Shown: positions 32,399-42,439 of the stretch, one piece after another
How positions within the stretch are numbered: position 1 is the first letter of the stretch
Layout of the letters: every line of letters starts with the position of its first letter
Assembly: GCA_003427395.1 (NCBI GenBank)
Contig: BFEA01000009.1
Coordinates: 4,549,105-4,608,439 of the forward strand
Direction: 5' to 3'
From: Chara braunii
Taxonomy: Eukaryota > Streptophyta > Charophyceae > Charales > Characeae
Length of the DNA stretch: 59,335 nt
Translations under genes and position numbers: made by a program
Notes under the pieces: model-generated
Told to the model about the DNA's origin: nothing
Database searches by the model: none
What the model saw: the letters and a program-made list of their open reading frames with translations, nothing else

Positions 32399-34908
32399 GC
32401 GTACAAGTGGCAACGCAGCCCAATATGAAAAGTCTCTGCAGAAAGGAACGCGCCAGATCATTGAAGACTAGACTTCTCAGAGGATAATTGAAGTATGGAG
32501 GAGGGAATGCGAGGCACAAACCCTCAATTTGTTTTACAAGGCCTATCTTTCACTTAGTCGGCCGCCCTAAGTGAAGGCAGGCACGACCGAGGTCCTCATG
32601 CCATTTTTGGGGTCATTACGCAACTGGGGCAATTTCAAGCAGTTGTGCAGCGCCAATTGGTTGGAAGCGCTCAGGCCCAGGCTGCCTTGCATTGCATATA
32701 ACTAAGGCAGGCCCTGGGCCGGATACACAAAGTGGACCGAACAAAGGCTGAGGGCAGTTAGGTGCTGGTAACCACCACAGGCCCTGGGCCTGTTGACTTC
32801 GGACTGAGGCTCGGCCTCCCTGGGCCGGGGCCAGTACCGCAACACAACACGCATCAGCAGGCCACTTCGATATAGGGAGGGGCCTGCCTACACATTGGAC
32901 ATTCGGGCACTAGCTGCTTTGTGCGCAAGCGCTGCTGCGCTATCGCCTGCCAGGCTCACGCATTCACGGGAGATATGAAAGGAGCAACCATAGTCGAGCT
33001 GCGCTACTGTATGTTGGATGGGGCACATGGTGGTCCTTGGGTGCAAGTTGCATCTGTGAGTTGGGGAACGAGGTTGTGAGTGATACGAGAAACATACCTG
33101 GTGCTTGACGCGTGCGACATTAGCTGCGGTCTGCTCGTACTTGGGAAGTTGTTGACGTCATCAATGACATTGTAGTCTAGGCTACATAGGATCCGCCATT
33201 CGTAATCTGGGCGTCGAGCGCCAGATAGGATATCAACATCGGTTCTTCGTTGATGATGATGAGACTATTCCAACATTGTCAATTATGAGCTTTTTGTGTG
33301 CTCTTATTTGGTGAAACTCGTGATGCAATTCTGCTTTTGGTTCGAGGTCACGACTATCTGGTCTCATGTGTATGATGTTGTTTGATTGCTGAAGTTCGCT
33401 ATTGCTCATCTTCATTGCAAAATCAAGTACACAACTAAAAATAGGACGTGTTATCCAGAAAAAAACCTACGAATGATAGATTTGATATAGATTTTGATAT
33501 CCCAAAGCGGATTTTTGAATCGATTCTCACACCGCAGTATGAAGATCATTTAGCAACCGAGATTGACACTTTTGAGAAAATTCGTAAGAAGTTAGTTCCA
33601 AATCATACCTAGGCATTTTTTAACAAAATTGAAATTATTTCAAGACAAAAAGGATCATACGAAACTCATAATCAGAATTAAACAACATCAACTACTTTGC
33701 AGTTACTAATTAAGAAATCACAGAAGAAAACAAAGGTAGGATTCATCTTCTAAATCAACCATAAAGGATCAATCAGCTCTAAATTCAAATCAGATCAAAA
33801 TCAGATCGAAGTCAAAAAAAAATCAGAAGATTAATAGTAATTATTTCAGTATGAACATTCATGCTGATATGGATAAAAAAACAGAAACCAAGTTATTATC
33901 ACGAGGATCATTAGCAACAGCTAACAGAAAACCGCGGAGATCATCATTATCAAAAATTGAAAAACCTCCTCCCCCACTTCCTCAACATCCACCTACTTGT
34001 CACCTTTCCCCTCAAACCCTACCTCACTGTCTTCGGGGAAAGAGAAACACACCTCCTCCCACTGCTAGCCACTAGGCATCAAATCGATGCTAACACCAAA
34101 GACAACAACGACCCTCTTTGACCCCCCAAAGATCAGAAAATAGTGCGACACCACCTCGCCAAGCCTGTCAGCGAGTCGTCACAGGGGGTTCAAGCCATCC
34201 TAAACATCCATTCACCACACTGTTGGGGAAAGGGGGAGGAGATGAAACCCATAACCCACTCTGAGTCACCGCCACAACCCTCTATTCGCCTTTGTCATCC
34301 TTTAATTCCAATCTTGGCAGTGTCCATCTCTCAGGTGTTACTAGCTTCCTCCGTGGTGTTTTGTCCTCTCAGTTCGCCGAACAGCCCACCTCAGCTTCGA
34401 CGATACGAAAACTCGGCCACACCTCAATCCTCCTCATCTCAATACCAGCTCGATAAGGGCTATCACGACACCCCCACGGTTGGCAACGTGGAGCAACTTT
34501 CCATTCACCCACTGCCCACTCCCTCACAAAAGCCCCCATCACTACCTCGCGTGTAGCTGCCTTCATCACCAACCTTAGCTCCCCCCTTTGTGTCCCTTCC
34601 TGAACGCCTCCCATGCCGCTTCAACCGGCCGCCCGTGTGGACTCTCCTGCGATGTCGCTTCGGCAAGGCCAGGGGCGCAACACTCCCAGTCGCGCTGCGC
34701 CCCAACTCCTTTTTTTTTTTTTCCACCGATGGTCCACAACTTTCTCTCCGAGCATAGCAGTCACACAACGTCGCTCCTGATTGAAAGCTGAACGTTGAGC
34801 TAGTCCTACCGTGTAGGTGGGACATGGGCCCGAAATGATTGCGGAAGGAGACACGACATAATAGAACCGAGACACGCAAACGTGTGTGAGGAAGTGGATA
34901 CAAAAGGA

Positions 34909-34939
<31 letters not shown>

Positions 34940-34970
34940 GAACATCATGAGGCAGCTCCTCTATCCTGGA
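32399..34970. other. No intact gene; minor hairpin and coding-like scraps
   Basis: A 9-bp hairpin TTCACTTAG/CTAAGTGAA spans 32549-32575. A CAGGCCCTGGGCC-type phrase recurs at about 32703 and 32779. A fragment at 33445-33612 and a frame at 33851-34075 look weakly coding. A frame at 34143-34556 is Ser/Pro-rich with no recognised motif. A poly-T run of about 29 bases lies at 34911-34939. Confidence 0.4.
33445..33612 (+). pseudogene. Coding-like fragment without start codon
   Basis: The frame between TAG (33442) and TAG (33610) encodes RFDIDFDIPKRIFESILTPQ, YEDHLATEIDTFEKI and RKKLVPNHT. The balanced charge and hydrophobic spacing suggest real protein, perhaps an exon or a retroelement ORF piece. 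I do not recognise the family. Confidence 0.3.
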
Positions 34971-35133
34971 GCAAGGTCCAACTAGCAAAGAGGATTGGAT
35001 TAAACACCCTGAATCTGGATGGGTTTGAAGCATAGATGCAGAGAAGCAAGTCAAGAGCCATTTTCTGCACCTATCCACAAACATGCCCAGATTCATAAAT
35101 TAAATCCAATCCTCTTTGAAAGGTGGACCTTGC
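34971..35133. mobile_element. Foldback MITE-like element, 163 bp
   Basis: The ends GCAAGGTCCA and TGGACCTTGC are exact inverted repeats. Similarity continues inwards on both arms (AAAGAGGATTGGATT and its complement, then TGAATCTGG and its complement) to a loop around 35040-35060. Almost the entire element is one imperfect hairpin. The inner arm CAAACATG.CCAGATTC recurs at about 41340 and 41505, suggesting a family. The adjacent poly-T run lies 31 bp to the left. Confidence 0.7.
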
Positions 35134-35822
35134 CACCGGTGGTGGTGAGAGAACCGCCGGGTTGAGGTTGCAGTCGGGATGGCTCCAATCTTTTGGCAGG
35201 GAGCTGCGCCTGCTGGAGACAACCAACCTTAAACCATCAGTTCACATGCGCCTGCAATTGCACCTTTCCAAAGCTCCCTGCCGCTTTCACTACCGGCCCA
35301 GGGACAGAGCCAAGTTCTCTTACCACATATACTGGCAAGAGCACCACTTAGGTTCATGTGACATTGTGGTTTAATCTCTGAAGTGTGTGGAAGTGGAAAC
35401 GACAGAACAAATCTTAATCTCCGTAAAACCAATCATAGGGCCTGGCCGCCACCACTCACCACACCGGAATTTCGGCAGTGAGTTCTCACCTGGGGCAAAA
35501 AGGCCAAAGACACACCAAAACAGGTTGTCGCCATGCACACGCACCCACATCAGCAAAAGTGCGTGCAGAATTGAAGAAATCTCAACTGATGCGTGCTTAG
35601 GACCTGTGTGTGGGACTGAAAAAATCTCAATGGACGCATGGTCAAGACCTACGAAATCTCGTAAGAAGCGTGGTTGAACCAAGTCCTCTAAAAGTATCTA
35701 CGATAACACAACTTTGCGTGCAGGGACACGCGACAATTGAAATCCCATTTCGGAATGAGAGCATTTGGTGGGACCGGTGAACCATTCAGGTCGAATGGGA
35801 CAGAGGGTTCTTAAAATCTAAC
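35134..35822. other. No gene seen
   Basis: Short frames on both strands have no recognisable motif. Two diverged copies of a phrase with GAAATCTCA and TGGGACTGAAA or GAATTGAAG lie at about 35565-35630. Confidence 0.4.
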
Positions 35823-35825
35823 TAA

Positions 35826-36254
35826 GGGGCTTGTTAGATACTCCTCGGAGCGTCCTCGTGCCCAAGGACGAAATCCTTCGAAAAATTTAGTGTTTTTGGC
35901 ATCATTGTTTGACGCATCTCTGGAGCGTCGACTCAGAGATTCATCCTCAGAGCCTTTTCCGGAAAAAAAAAAAAAAAAAAAAAATTGCGCTTGAGACTTT
36001 CAGCCAATAGGGTGCCGTCACGATCGAGATTCAACCGTTGTAACGTCTTTCTACGTGTGTACCCTCTGCTCTCCTTGAAACGTGGATCATGGGCTCCGAA
36101 GAACCTCGTGAGTTCCCTTGGAGCCAAGGATGATTTGGCTAGGGAATCCTTGGATCCCAAGGATTTGTCCTCCGAGTATTTTCACATTTTCATTGCCTAT
36201 TTCATCTCCAAGGACAGGTGGAATTGCGTCCACGAGGAGTGTCTAACAAGTTCC
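35826..36254. mobile_element. Tourist/PIF-Harbinger-like MITE, 429 bp, TAA target duplication
   Basis: The left end GGGGCTTGTTAG and the right end CTAACAAGTTCC are inverted repeats that continue inwards with mismatches (ATACTCCTCG against CGAGGAGTGT). The trinucleotide TAA flanks both ends (35823-35825 and 36255-36257). A 3-bp TAA/TTA duplication is the signature of PIF/Harbinger elements. No transposase is encoded. A poly-A run of 22 bases lies inside at about 35962-35983. Confidence 0.7.
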
Positions 36255-36257
36255 TAA

Positions 36258-36930
36258 GTGAATCAGCAGACGGGAAGGAGCCTAAATCGGCGGACTTGAG
36301 TTAATTTGTCGCTTACTCACAGCCAACGAATGAAGTGGGCACTCGAACTCCGAAACTGCTTGGTGGAGGCCGCACCTGCATTTGTACTCGAGTAGACGCT
36401 TCACTTTTGATCTATCACCAGATTGGAGCCAAACGCACAACGGGAAGCAGAGGCCTCTCTTATTCCACATTTAAGACCGAAGGATGATTCATATATGAGA
36501 ATCGACTCAACTCATTCTCAGTGAACTTACAAATGAGAAATAATGCGGAGAGTTTAATTACAGTTCACCGCCTACTCTTTTTCACGTCTTCAATCTCATC
36601 TCCTGTTGGGTGTTTTCGATGCAGCACCCCCAAACTCACAAAAAGTCATTTTTTGCGATTGGTGTGACGACGCGCATAATCTCCCAAATGAGTGTGGAAG
36701 TGGCAACAGCAAACCGTGCAGATTCAGCAGAAGAATATTTTGTATTTGAGGAAAAAAAAAAAAAAAAAAAAAGCCACAAACATACAAATTCAAGACACAA
36801 ATCCATATGATGCAAGTTGTGCATGCCACGTATGAGATTTTCTACACACACACACACATAATAATAATAAAAAAAAAGGCACACAAGGTGACACAACGTG
36901 TTAGCGGGACGAGAGCATTCAAACTTCAAA
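36258..36930. other. No gene; poly-A and CA/ATA simple repeats
   Basis: A run of about 20 A occupies 36751-36771. An ACACACAC then AATAATAATAA tract lies at 36845-36872. No coding region is supported. Confidence 0.5.
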
Positions 36931-36944
36931 GACAATACTTGGAT

Positions 36945-37015
36945 CAGTGGTTAGAGCACCGATTGAAAATGCGCATTGTGATATGAGGTTGTGGGTTCAA
37001 ATCCGCAGCCTCACG
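36945..37015 (+). repeat. tRNA-like segment, probable SINE head or pseudo-tRNA
   Basis: GGATCAGTGGTTAGAGCACC (36950-36969) resembles the tRNA D-arm/A box, and GGGTTCAAATCC (36993-37004) matches the B box with a normal A-to-B spacing of about 30 nt. The D-stem and T-stem are imperfect and I cannot build a clean acceptor stem, so it is not a functional tRNA. Such internal pol III promoters head plant SINEs, but no poly-A tail is obvious downstream. Confidence 0.45.
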
Positions 37016-37112
37016 CATGGACACCGGCAGGACGTTAGAATGACGCATGGCTTGACACACACCCTTTGGGCTGACGCATGGTAAGTTATTACAGACATTG
37101 CCTGCCCATAAC

Positions 37113-37765
37113 CACCCTTCACCACTTCAAAATGTAGCCTGCCTAAACAAGTGGTTTTCAGAGTCTTCGGAGCTTTCACCACTTCAAGACCATTCATGAT
37201 TTTCAGACCTAAATGGTCCTGAAGTGGTGAAAGGTCTGAAGACCCTGAAAACCACCTGTTTAGGCAGGCTGACTGCATCCTGAAGAGGTGACGAAAAATG
37301 CGACCGTTGTTAACCGTCTCTCACCACCCAGCACAAGCGGTTATCAGGTAGCTGAAAATTTAAGAATGAAAATTCTGAAGTGAGAGTCTTGGGCAGTTTG
37401 AAAATCCTGAATGGTCCTGAAGCGATGAAAGGTCCGAAAACCCTGAAAAACACATGTTTAGGCAGGCTGCATCCTGAAGTGGTGAAGAGTGTCCTGAAGT
37501 GGTCAAGTGAGAGTTTTTGGCAGTCTGAAAATCCTGAATGGTCCTGAAGTGATGAAGGTCCGAAGACCATGAAAACCACCCTTCACCACTACAAGATGTA
37601 GCCTGCCTAAACAGGTGGTTTTCAGAGTCTTCGGAGCTTTCACCACTTCAAGACTATTCAGGATTTTCATACCTAAATGGTCCTGAAGTGGTAAGAGGTC
37701 TGAAGACCCTGAAAACCACCTGTTTAGGCAGGCTGGCTGCATCTTGAAGTGGTGATGAAAAATAC
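37113..37765. repeat. Array of foldback repeats (two full palindromes, two half-copies)
   Basis: Palindrome 1 has arms at 37137-37194 and 37211-37270. Palindrome 2 repeats it at about 37596-37735. Both arms contain CCACCTGTTTAGGCAGGCT and TGGTCCTGAAGTGGT. Two single right-arm copies lie between them at about 37400-37475 and 37530-37580. The text GACCGTTGTTAACCGTCTC follows both full copies, so the whole unit was duplicated. Confidence 0.8.
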
Positions 37766-37789
37766 GACCGTTGTTAACCGTCTCCCCCA

Positions 37790-38735
37790 CCCAGGGGACT
37801 GTCCATGGTGTTGTATGTTGGTTCCTGGCCTATGAGGGGTTTGCCTGCTACAGTTAGCAGTCTAATGAGGATGCAGGAACGGGTTTGTGGTTAGACTGCT
37901 CATGTGTGTTGGTTACCTTAGGCGTTGGCTTGGGACAAGCTCTGCTGGAGGATATCGGTGGAGAACCTAGGGGATTGTCTTAAGGGTTTCTGTTTAGGAT
38001 TTTACTGGAATCAGATCCTGAAATGCTAGGTATTATTATTGAAAAAAAAAAAAAAAAGGATCCCGGTACGAAGGGTGTTAGTAGACAGACTCTGGTGGAG
38101 GAAATCATTGGGAACCTGCAGTAGGGGCTGTCTGAGGGGGATCCTCCAAGATAGGATGGTCTGGGTCCATAAATTAGTTGCTGACTGTAGATAGGTACCT
38201 GTCGTGGGTCCAGAAACCATCCTCTGCAACACCCTGGACTGGGGCTGTTCTCCCAGCTTCATATATAAAAGAAAAAAACTTAAAAAAAAGGGGCTTTAAA
38301 TTTTAAAATTAAAATCACACAAAAAAAAAAACGAAAGAATGTGACTGATCTCAATCTTTCCTTTTGTTTTCTCCCATCCACATCTGACAGTAAAGACCGA
38401 CAGGCGGATTGAAGCCATTGATTTTCTTAATATTTTTTGAAGGACCACAGGCATATATAAGGGGCCGAGGGCGCTGCATCCTGTTGATTGTGAGAGCTAG
38501 CTACGCTTGCAGGGGTCCCCTGTATAGCCGTTGGAGTAGTGGTAGGTAGGTAGCGAAAGGTGAAATTGAAAGAAGAACATAGCTTAGCTTTACAAAGAAA
38601 GAAAGGAAAAAAAAAAGAGCAGCAGAGGTCGCCGATGTAAGGACCTGGGTGTAGGTCAAAGACTTCTCAAAAGTCAAACAGCGGAAAAACTTCTCAAAAG
38701 CCAAACAACAGACAAGATCCAGACTTCTGAGCAGG
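37790..38735. other. No gene seen
   Basis: Short A-runs occur at 38041 and 38318. A phrase with GACTG, GGAACC and GGGG..TGTCT is repeated at about 37930 and 38100, each followed by TTATT or GGATCC text, suggesting an old duplication. No coding region is supported. Confidence 0.4.
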
Positions 38736-38737
38736 CA

Positions 38738-38800
38738 TCTTGTTATCGTCAAACAGAGCTGCCTGGTACACCGTAGGCAGAGAGGGAGAAGAGGACAACA
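38738..38800 (-). repeat. Short repeat with conserved hairpin, copy 1
   Basis: The segment ATCGTCAAACAGAGCTGCC...GTAGGCAGAGAGGGAGAAG is repeated at 46956-47001. Read on the minus strand it starts CTTCTCCCTCTCTGCC and forms CTGCCT/AGGCAG with an inner GGT/ACC. It lies just downstream of hammerhead-like motif 1 in the minus-strand sense, so the two may be one element. Confidence 0.6.
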
Positions 38801-38810
38801 ACGAGGGGCT

Positions 38811-38858
38811 GTGACAAACTGTTTCGTCGGAGTTTCACCTACCTACTCATCAGGAGGA
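38811..38858 (-). ncRNA. Hammerhead-ribozyme-like motif 1
   Basis: On the minus strand: CTGATGA, then an imperfect stem-loop, then GAAAC, a mini-hairpin ACA-GTT-TGT, and the trinucleotide GTC that hammerheads cleave. Order and spacing match a type I hammerhead with a tiny stem III. Stem II has one mismatch here and a short insertion relative to motif 3. Stem I pairing is weak, so activity is doubtful. Confidence 0.4.
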
Positions 38859-39059
38859 TGAAGCCGCTGAACGCTATATACATAGCTATGAGCTAAAAGA
38901 GTGCACTTCGTGAAAGAAAGGATAAAAAAACAAAAAAACAAGGGCACATTGAAACCATTCAATTTCTCATTCTTCTTTTTCTAACCCTGCACTGTGCCTC
39001 TCACATGCAAGGCTCGCCACGCTGATGAACAGAGTACATCGTCAAATATATAAGGTTCA

Positions 39060-39106
39060 GCCTCCTGATGAGTCGGTGAAACTCCAATGAAGCAGTTTGT
39101 CATAGT
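39060..39106 (+). ncRNA. Hammerhead-ribozyme-like motif 2, decayed
   Basis: On the + strand, CTGATGAGTCGGTGAAACTC is followed by CAATGAAGC and AGTTTGTC. It matches motifs 1 and 3, but stem II is broken (GTCGG against CCAAT) and GAAA has become GAAG. Together with motif 3 in the opposite orientation it forms a large inverted repeat with a spacer of about 55 bp. Confidence 0.4.
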
Positions 39107-39161
39107 CCCTCATTTGTTGCGCTCTCCTCTTTTTGAGACAAACTCCGATATACGACGGACT

Positions 39162-39206
39162 GTGACGAACTGTTTCGTCGGAGTTTCACCGACTCATCAG
39201 GAGGTT
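39162..39206 (-). ncRNA. Hammerhead-ribozyme-like motif 3, best core
   Basis: On the minus strand: CTGATGA, a perfect 5-bp stem II (GTCGG/CCGAC) with a 7-nt loop, GAAAC, a minimal stem III (AC/GT) and GTC. All invariant core positions of a hammerhead are present. Flanking TATATATAC on the 5' side recalls Penelope-like elements, which carry such ribozymes and favour TA repeats. Stem I has almost no pairing, which is the main reason for caution. Confidence 0.45.
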
Positions 39207-39224
39207 GAACCCCATGTATATATA

Positions 39225-39350
39225 CCATACTTGCGGCGCACTTAAGCGGTGCGCAGTGTGGTGCGCTGCGCCGTGCGTCATGCGCTCACGGGTGACGTGT
39301 GCGCACGTGCGCACTGGGCGCGCACAGGCAGTGCGCTGGAGTGCGGCTGA
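39225..39350. repeat. GTGCGC-rich repeat next to a TA tract
   Basis: The stretch CATACTTGCGGCGCAC followed by many GTGCGCA/TGCGCAC words recurs in inverted orientation at about 40480-40590, again directly beside a TATAT tract. It looks like a dispersed repeat with a fixed junction to TA-rich DNA. Confidence 0.6.
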
Positions 39351-39641
39351 GTGACCCCCATGCCCGTGCATCTGCGGATGTGTCTTTCTTTTCTTTCTTT
39401 TTTTTTTTTTTTGTGTGTGTGTGTGTCTGCCGTTGATACAGGCGTTTGTCTGCTGTGCCACGACACCATTCGCCTGACACTATCAGATAATCAGACCGAA
39501 CAAAACGCCTGTATCAACGGACACTATGGATTCTCGACAGAGGATGTTTTGTTCAGCCCGATAGGCCCGCTGCTTTTCCTTTTTTTTTTTCTTATTTGTT
39601 TTTGTCTTATTTGGGAAACAGTTACAGCCTGTTTACTGACA

Positions 39642-39853
39642 GGGCCTCGCTCCACTGCTCTCCACATGCACAAAAGACAAAAAATATGGCGGTGTATCTT
39701 TCCATGTTCTAGCGGAAGATTCATTCTCATTTTGCACATTTGGAGAGTGGTGGAGCGAGGGCCATACATCTTCTTCCGCTAGAACATGGAAAGATACACC
39801 GCCATATTTTTTGTCTTTTCAATCTTTTGTGCATGAGTAGTGGAGCGAGGCCC
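39642..39853. mobile_element. Foldback element with GGGCCTCGCTCCAC termini, 212 bp
   Basis: The ends GGGCCTCGCTCCACT and AGTGGAGCGAGGCCC are inverted repeats. The arms (39642-39728 and 39771-39853) pair over nearly their whole length, including TATGGCGGTGTATCTTTCCA. The spacer contains another GTGGAGCGAGGGCC. No target duplication is clear. A related single arm lies at 39980-40080 and a terminus fragment at 42016-42030. Confidence 0.7.
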
Positions 39854-39979
39854 TTGCATCACACCGGACTACAGCTGGACTTGAAGCTTACTTGCAGCCC
39901 TCATGTGACAGAGGCACTACAACGGACGTGCGTAGTTGAGAGAGGCCCTACGGATTCTGGCGGCAGGGAAGTTGTAATA

Positions 39980-40080
39980 GGGCCTCACTCTACTACTCTC
40001 CAATTTGTGCAAAATTAGAATGAATCTTTCACTAGCACATGGAAAGATACATCGCCATATTTTTTGTCATTTGTGCATGT
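39980..40080 (+). repeat. Partial copy of the GGGCCTC foldback arm
   Basis: It starts GGGCCTCACTCTACTACTC and shares ACATGGAAAGATACA, CGCCATATTTTTTGTC and TTTGTGCATG with the arms of 39642-39853. There is no second arm. Confidence 0.65.
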
Positions 40081-40099
40081 TTATAGCTACTGCCTGTTA

Positions 40100-42180
40100 C
40101 CACGTTGTTGGTTTTCAACTTGTCACGGACGTTCTCTTTCGCTTTTTTTTTTTTTTTTTTTTTTAAATAGCAAAATCACCAATGAAACACAACGGTCAGT
40201 TCTGTCGTTTTCTATACCTGGAAGTAATGAGCCGAAACTTCCCGAAAGCAATGGTTCCACAGACGCGTCCTCGTCATGACCGTATTGGACCTCTGAAAGG
40301 GCTCAGATACACTGAACATAGCATGGAGTTGTGTACAGCAAACATGACAACACAGGTTTTGGGGCCGTGCGGCCCTGAAAAAAAATTGTGCGGGCAATGT
40401 CCTAATTTTTGGCTGGGCGTGGGAACTTCGATTTTCCCCCTCCCCAACTTTTTTGTTTTTTTGGCTGACCCCAAATTTTGCCCATGCGGCACCTGGTGCG
40501 CGCGCCACGTACGCAATGCGCAGTGCGCCGCATGTGCGCGAGTGGCGCGCACGGGATGCGACGCAAGTATGATATACACATATATGTTGCCAATGACCAT
40601 ATTTGCAGCCAGGAGGGTTACCTCGGTGCGTTTTTTCATTTTCTGCATGTTTCGATTCTGGGAATTATCATGCGGTGCAATGAAACACGGAGGGGTTGTT
40701 TCTTTGGTTTGCAAGGTTGTGAGTAGGTGGCCTAAGACCGGTAGGCCAACAAGCTTGAGCAGAGGGCCGTGGGAAGAAACAGGGGGTCGTAGGTGGTATG
40801 TGGTGGTCGTCATCTGCCATTTCCTTTTATGAAGGAACAAGCCGGGGGGGGAGGTGAAGCAGAACAGCCCCCGCATGTTCTCTCATGAACACGGTTTTGG
40901 CTGCTATGGGGTTCCCCGTATGACTATACTTAGTAGTGGTAGGCAGGTAATATGAAGTGAACTTGAGAGAAGAATGTAGCATACCACTACTCTGAAGGCT
41001 TAGGTTGTGAAGGTGAATTGAAAGATCTTGGAAGATGATGAAAGATTTGAGAGAAGAATATATAGTGTAGTTTAAAAAACACACACAAATAAAAAAGAAG
41101 CAGAACAGACAGATTTCCACTTCCGTTGATGTATCTCTCCATATTTGTAACTGTAATCCGTCACCGCAGATGTGACTCGAGTCTACCCTTTATAGACCCT
41201 TATTAGACATTAAGGGAATTCCTGAACATCCCTATTAACCCTGCTAGTCGGACCTGCTCCTTGCTTCTTTTTAAGGGAATTCCTGAACATCCCTATCTGG
41301 GCGTGTTTGTTGGAGATGTGATTTTTCTGCACATCTCCTCAAACATGTCCAGATTCGGGCATTGAGGAAACTCAACCCTGCTAGTCAGACCTGGTCCTTG
41401 CTTCTTTTTTTTCTTTTGTGGGTTACATTTTCTTCCGCAGCGGCATCAGGAGCTCACTCCCCCTCCCCCCCCAGAGATGTGATTTCCTGCACATCTTCAC
41501 AAACATGTCCAAAATCTGGCACGCAGGTGCAGACGCAAATGGCACTGGTGTGTCTCGCAAGCAGCACCCAACTGGGACCGGTTATATGTATTTGGCATAC
41601 ACGACATTCGAGACCCGGGTGCAGTTGTGACTCGCGAGTCCGTTACAGCTCAACACAGGCTCATAAGGCTGTCAAAAAGAGACCAGGGTGCAGTTGCGAC
41701 TCAGAAAGCTGAGAAAAATTCCTGCAATGGGGCCGGGAGGGGTTCTTTTTACGGTTGGGAAGGGTGGTGGTCGCTGGCAGAACTAAGACCGTTAGAGAAA
41801 TGAGCCAGAGCAGCGGGCGACAGTCGGTAGACTTAGGGGGTCGTTGGCGTAGTGTTGTGGTCCTCATCTGGTGTCCTTTTATGGAGGAACGGCTACGGAC
41901 ACAGCTAGACTACCCACAAACCAAACGTTTAGAATGTACCGGAACAGCGGAAAGCTCCAGAAACGTTTAGAATGTATTGGAACAGCGGAAAGCTCCAGAA
42001 ACGTTTAGAATGTTGTTCAGTGGAGCGAGGCCCCGCTTGGATGTGTCTGATAGCAAACAAGCCCATGAACCGTTAATCCGGGGCACTTTGAAACTGAAAA
42101 AAGAAACGTCTGTCCTTCGGGGGGGGGGGTATCCGTTGAAATTGAATGATACACAGAGGGTCCCATGAGCAGCATTCATC
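40100..42180. other. No gene; hairpin and tandem repeats
   Basis: About 22 T occupy 40144-40165. A hairpin GGAGATGTG/CACATCTCC at about 41312-41340 has relatives at 41474-41500 and in the MITE at 34971. The phrase GGGAATTCCTGAACATCCC is duplicated at 41213 and 41275, and AACCCTGCTAGTC at 41238 and 41374. A 38-bp tandem repeat (TTTAGAATGT, GGAACAGCGGAAAGCTCCAG) spans about 41928-42012. Open frames in this region lack recognisable motifs. Confidence 0.5.
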
Positions 42181-42182
42181 CC

Positions 42183-42251
42183 TTCAACGTCTGAGTGTAC
42201 ATCCCTTAAACGCCTGACTGTACATCCCTTAAACGCCTGACTGTACATCCA
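42183..42251 (+). repeat. 23-bp tandem repeat, three units
   Basis: Units at 42183-42205, 42206-42228 and 42229-42251 all fit TT.AACGYCTGASTGTACATCC. Units 2 and 3 differ only at the last base. Confidence 0.9.
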
Positions 42252-42439
42252 GGTTCCATGTCACAGTGATAGCGAAATTACTTTCTTTCTTCTCTGTTCT
42301 ACATTTCCATAAACAATCCTGATGAATTGAGATTGTCCATGATATGCTTCCGATGAACTACCGTGAATCCCCTGAAAACAACGCACCCTCATTTTTGGCT
42401 GTATCTGACTGGAGATATAGCTTGTACACATTCATTACC

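Noticed and set aside
31979-32519. Open frames spanning 32121-32398 and 44105-44384
   Set aside because: They consist mainly of N-derived X residues.
36945-37015. Functional tRNA gene
   Set aside because: A and B boxes are present, but D-stem, T-stem and acceptor stem do not pair properly.
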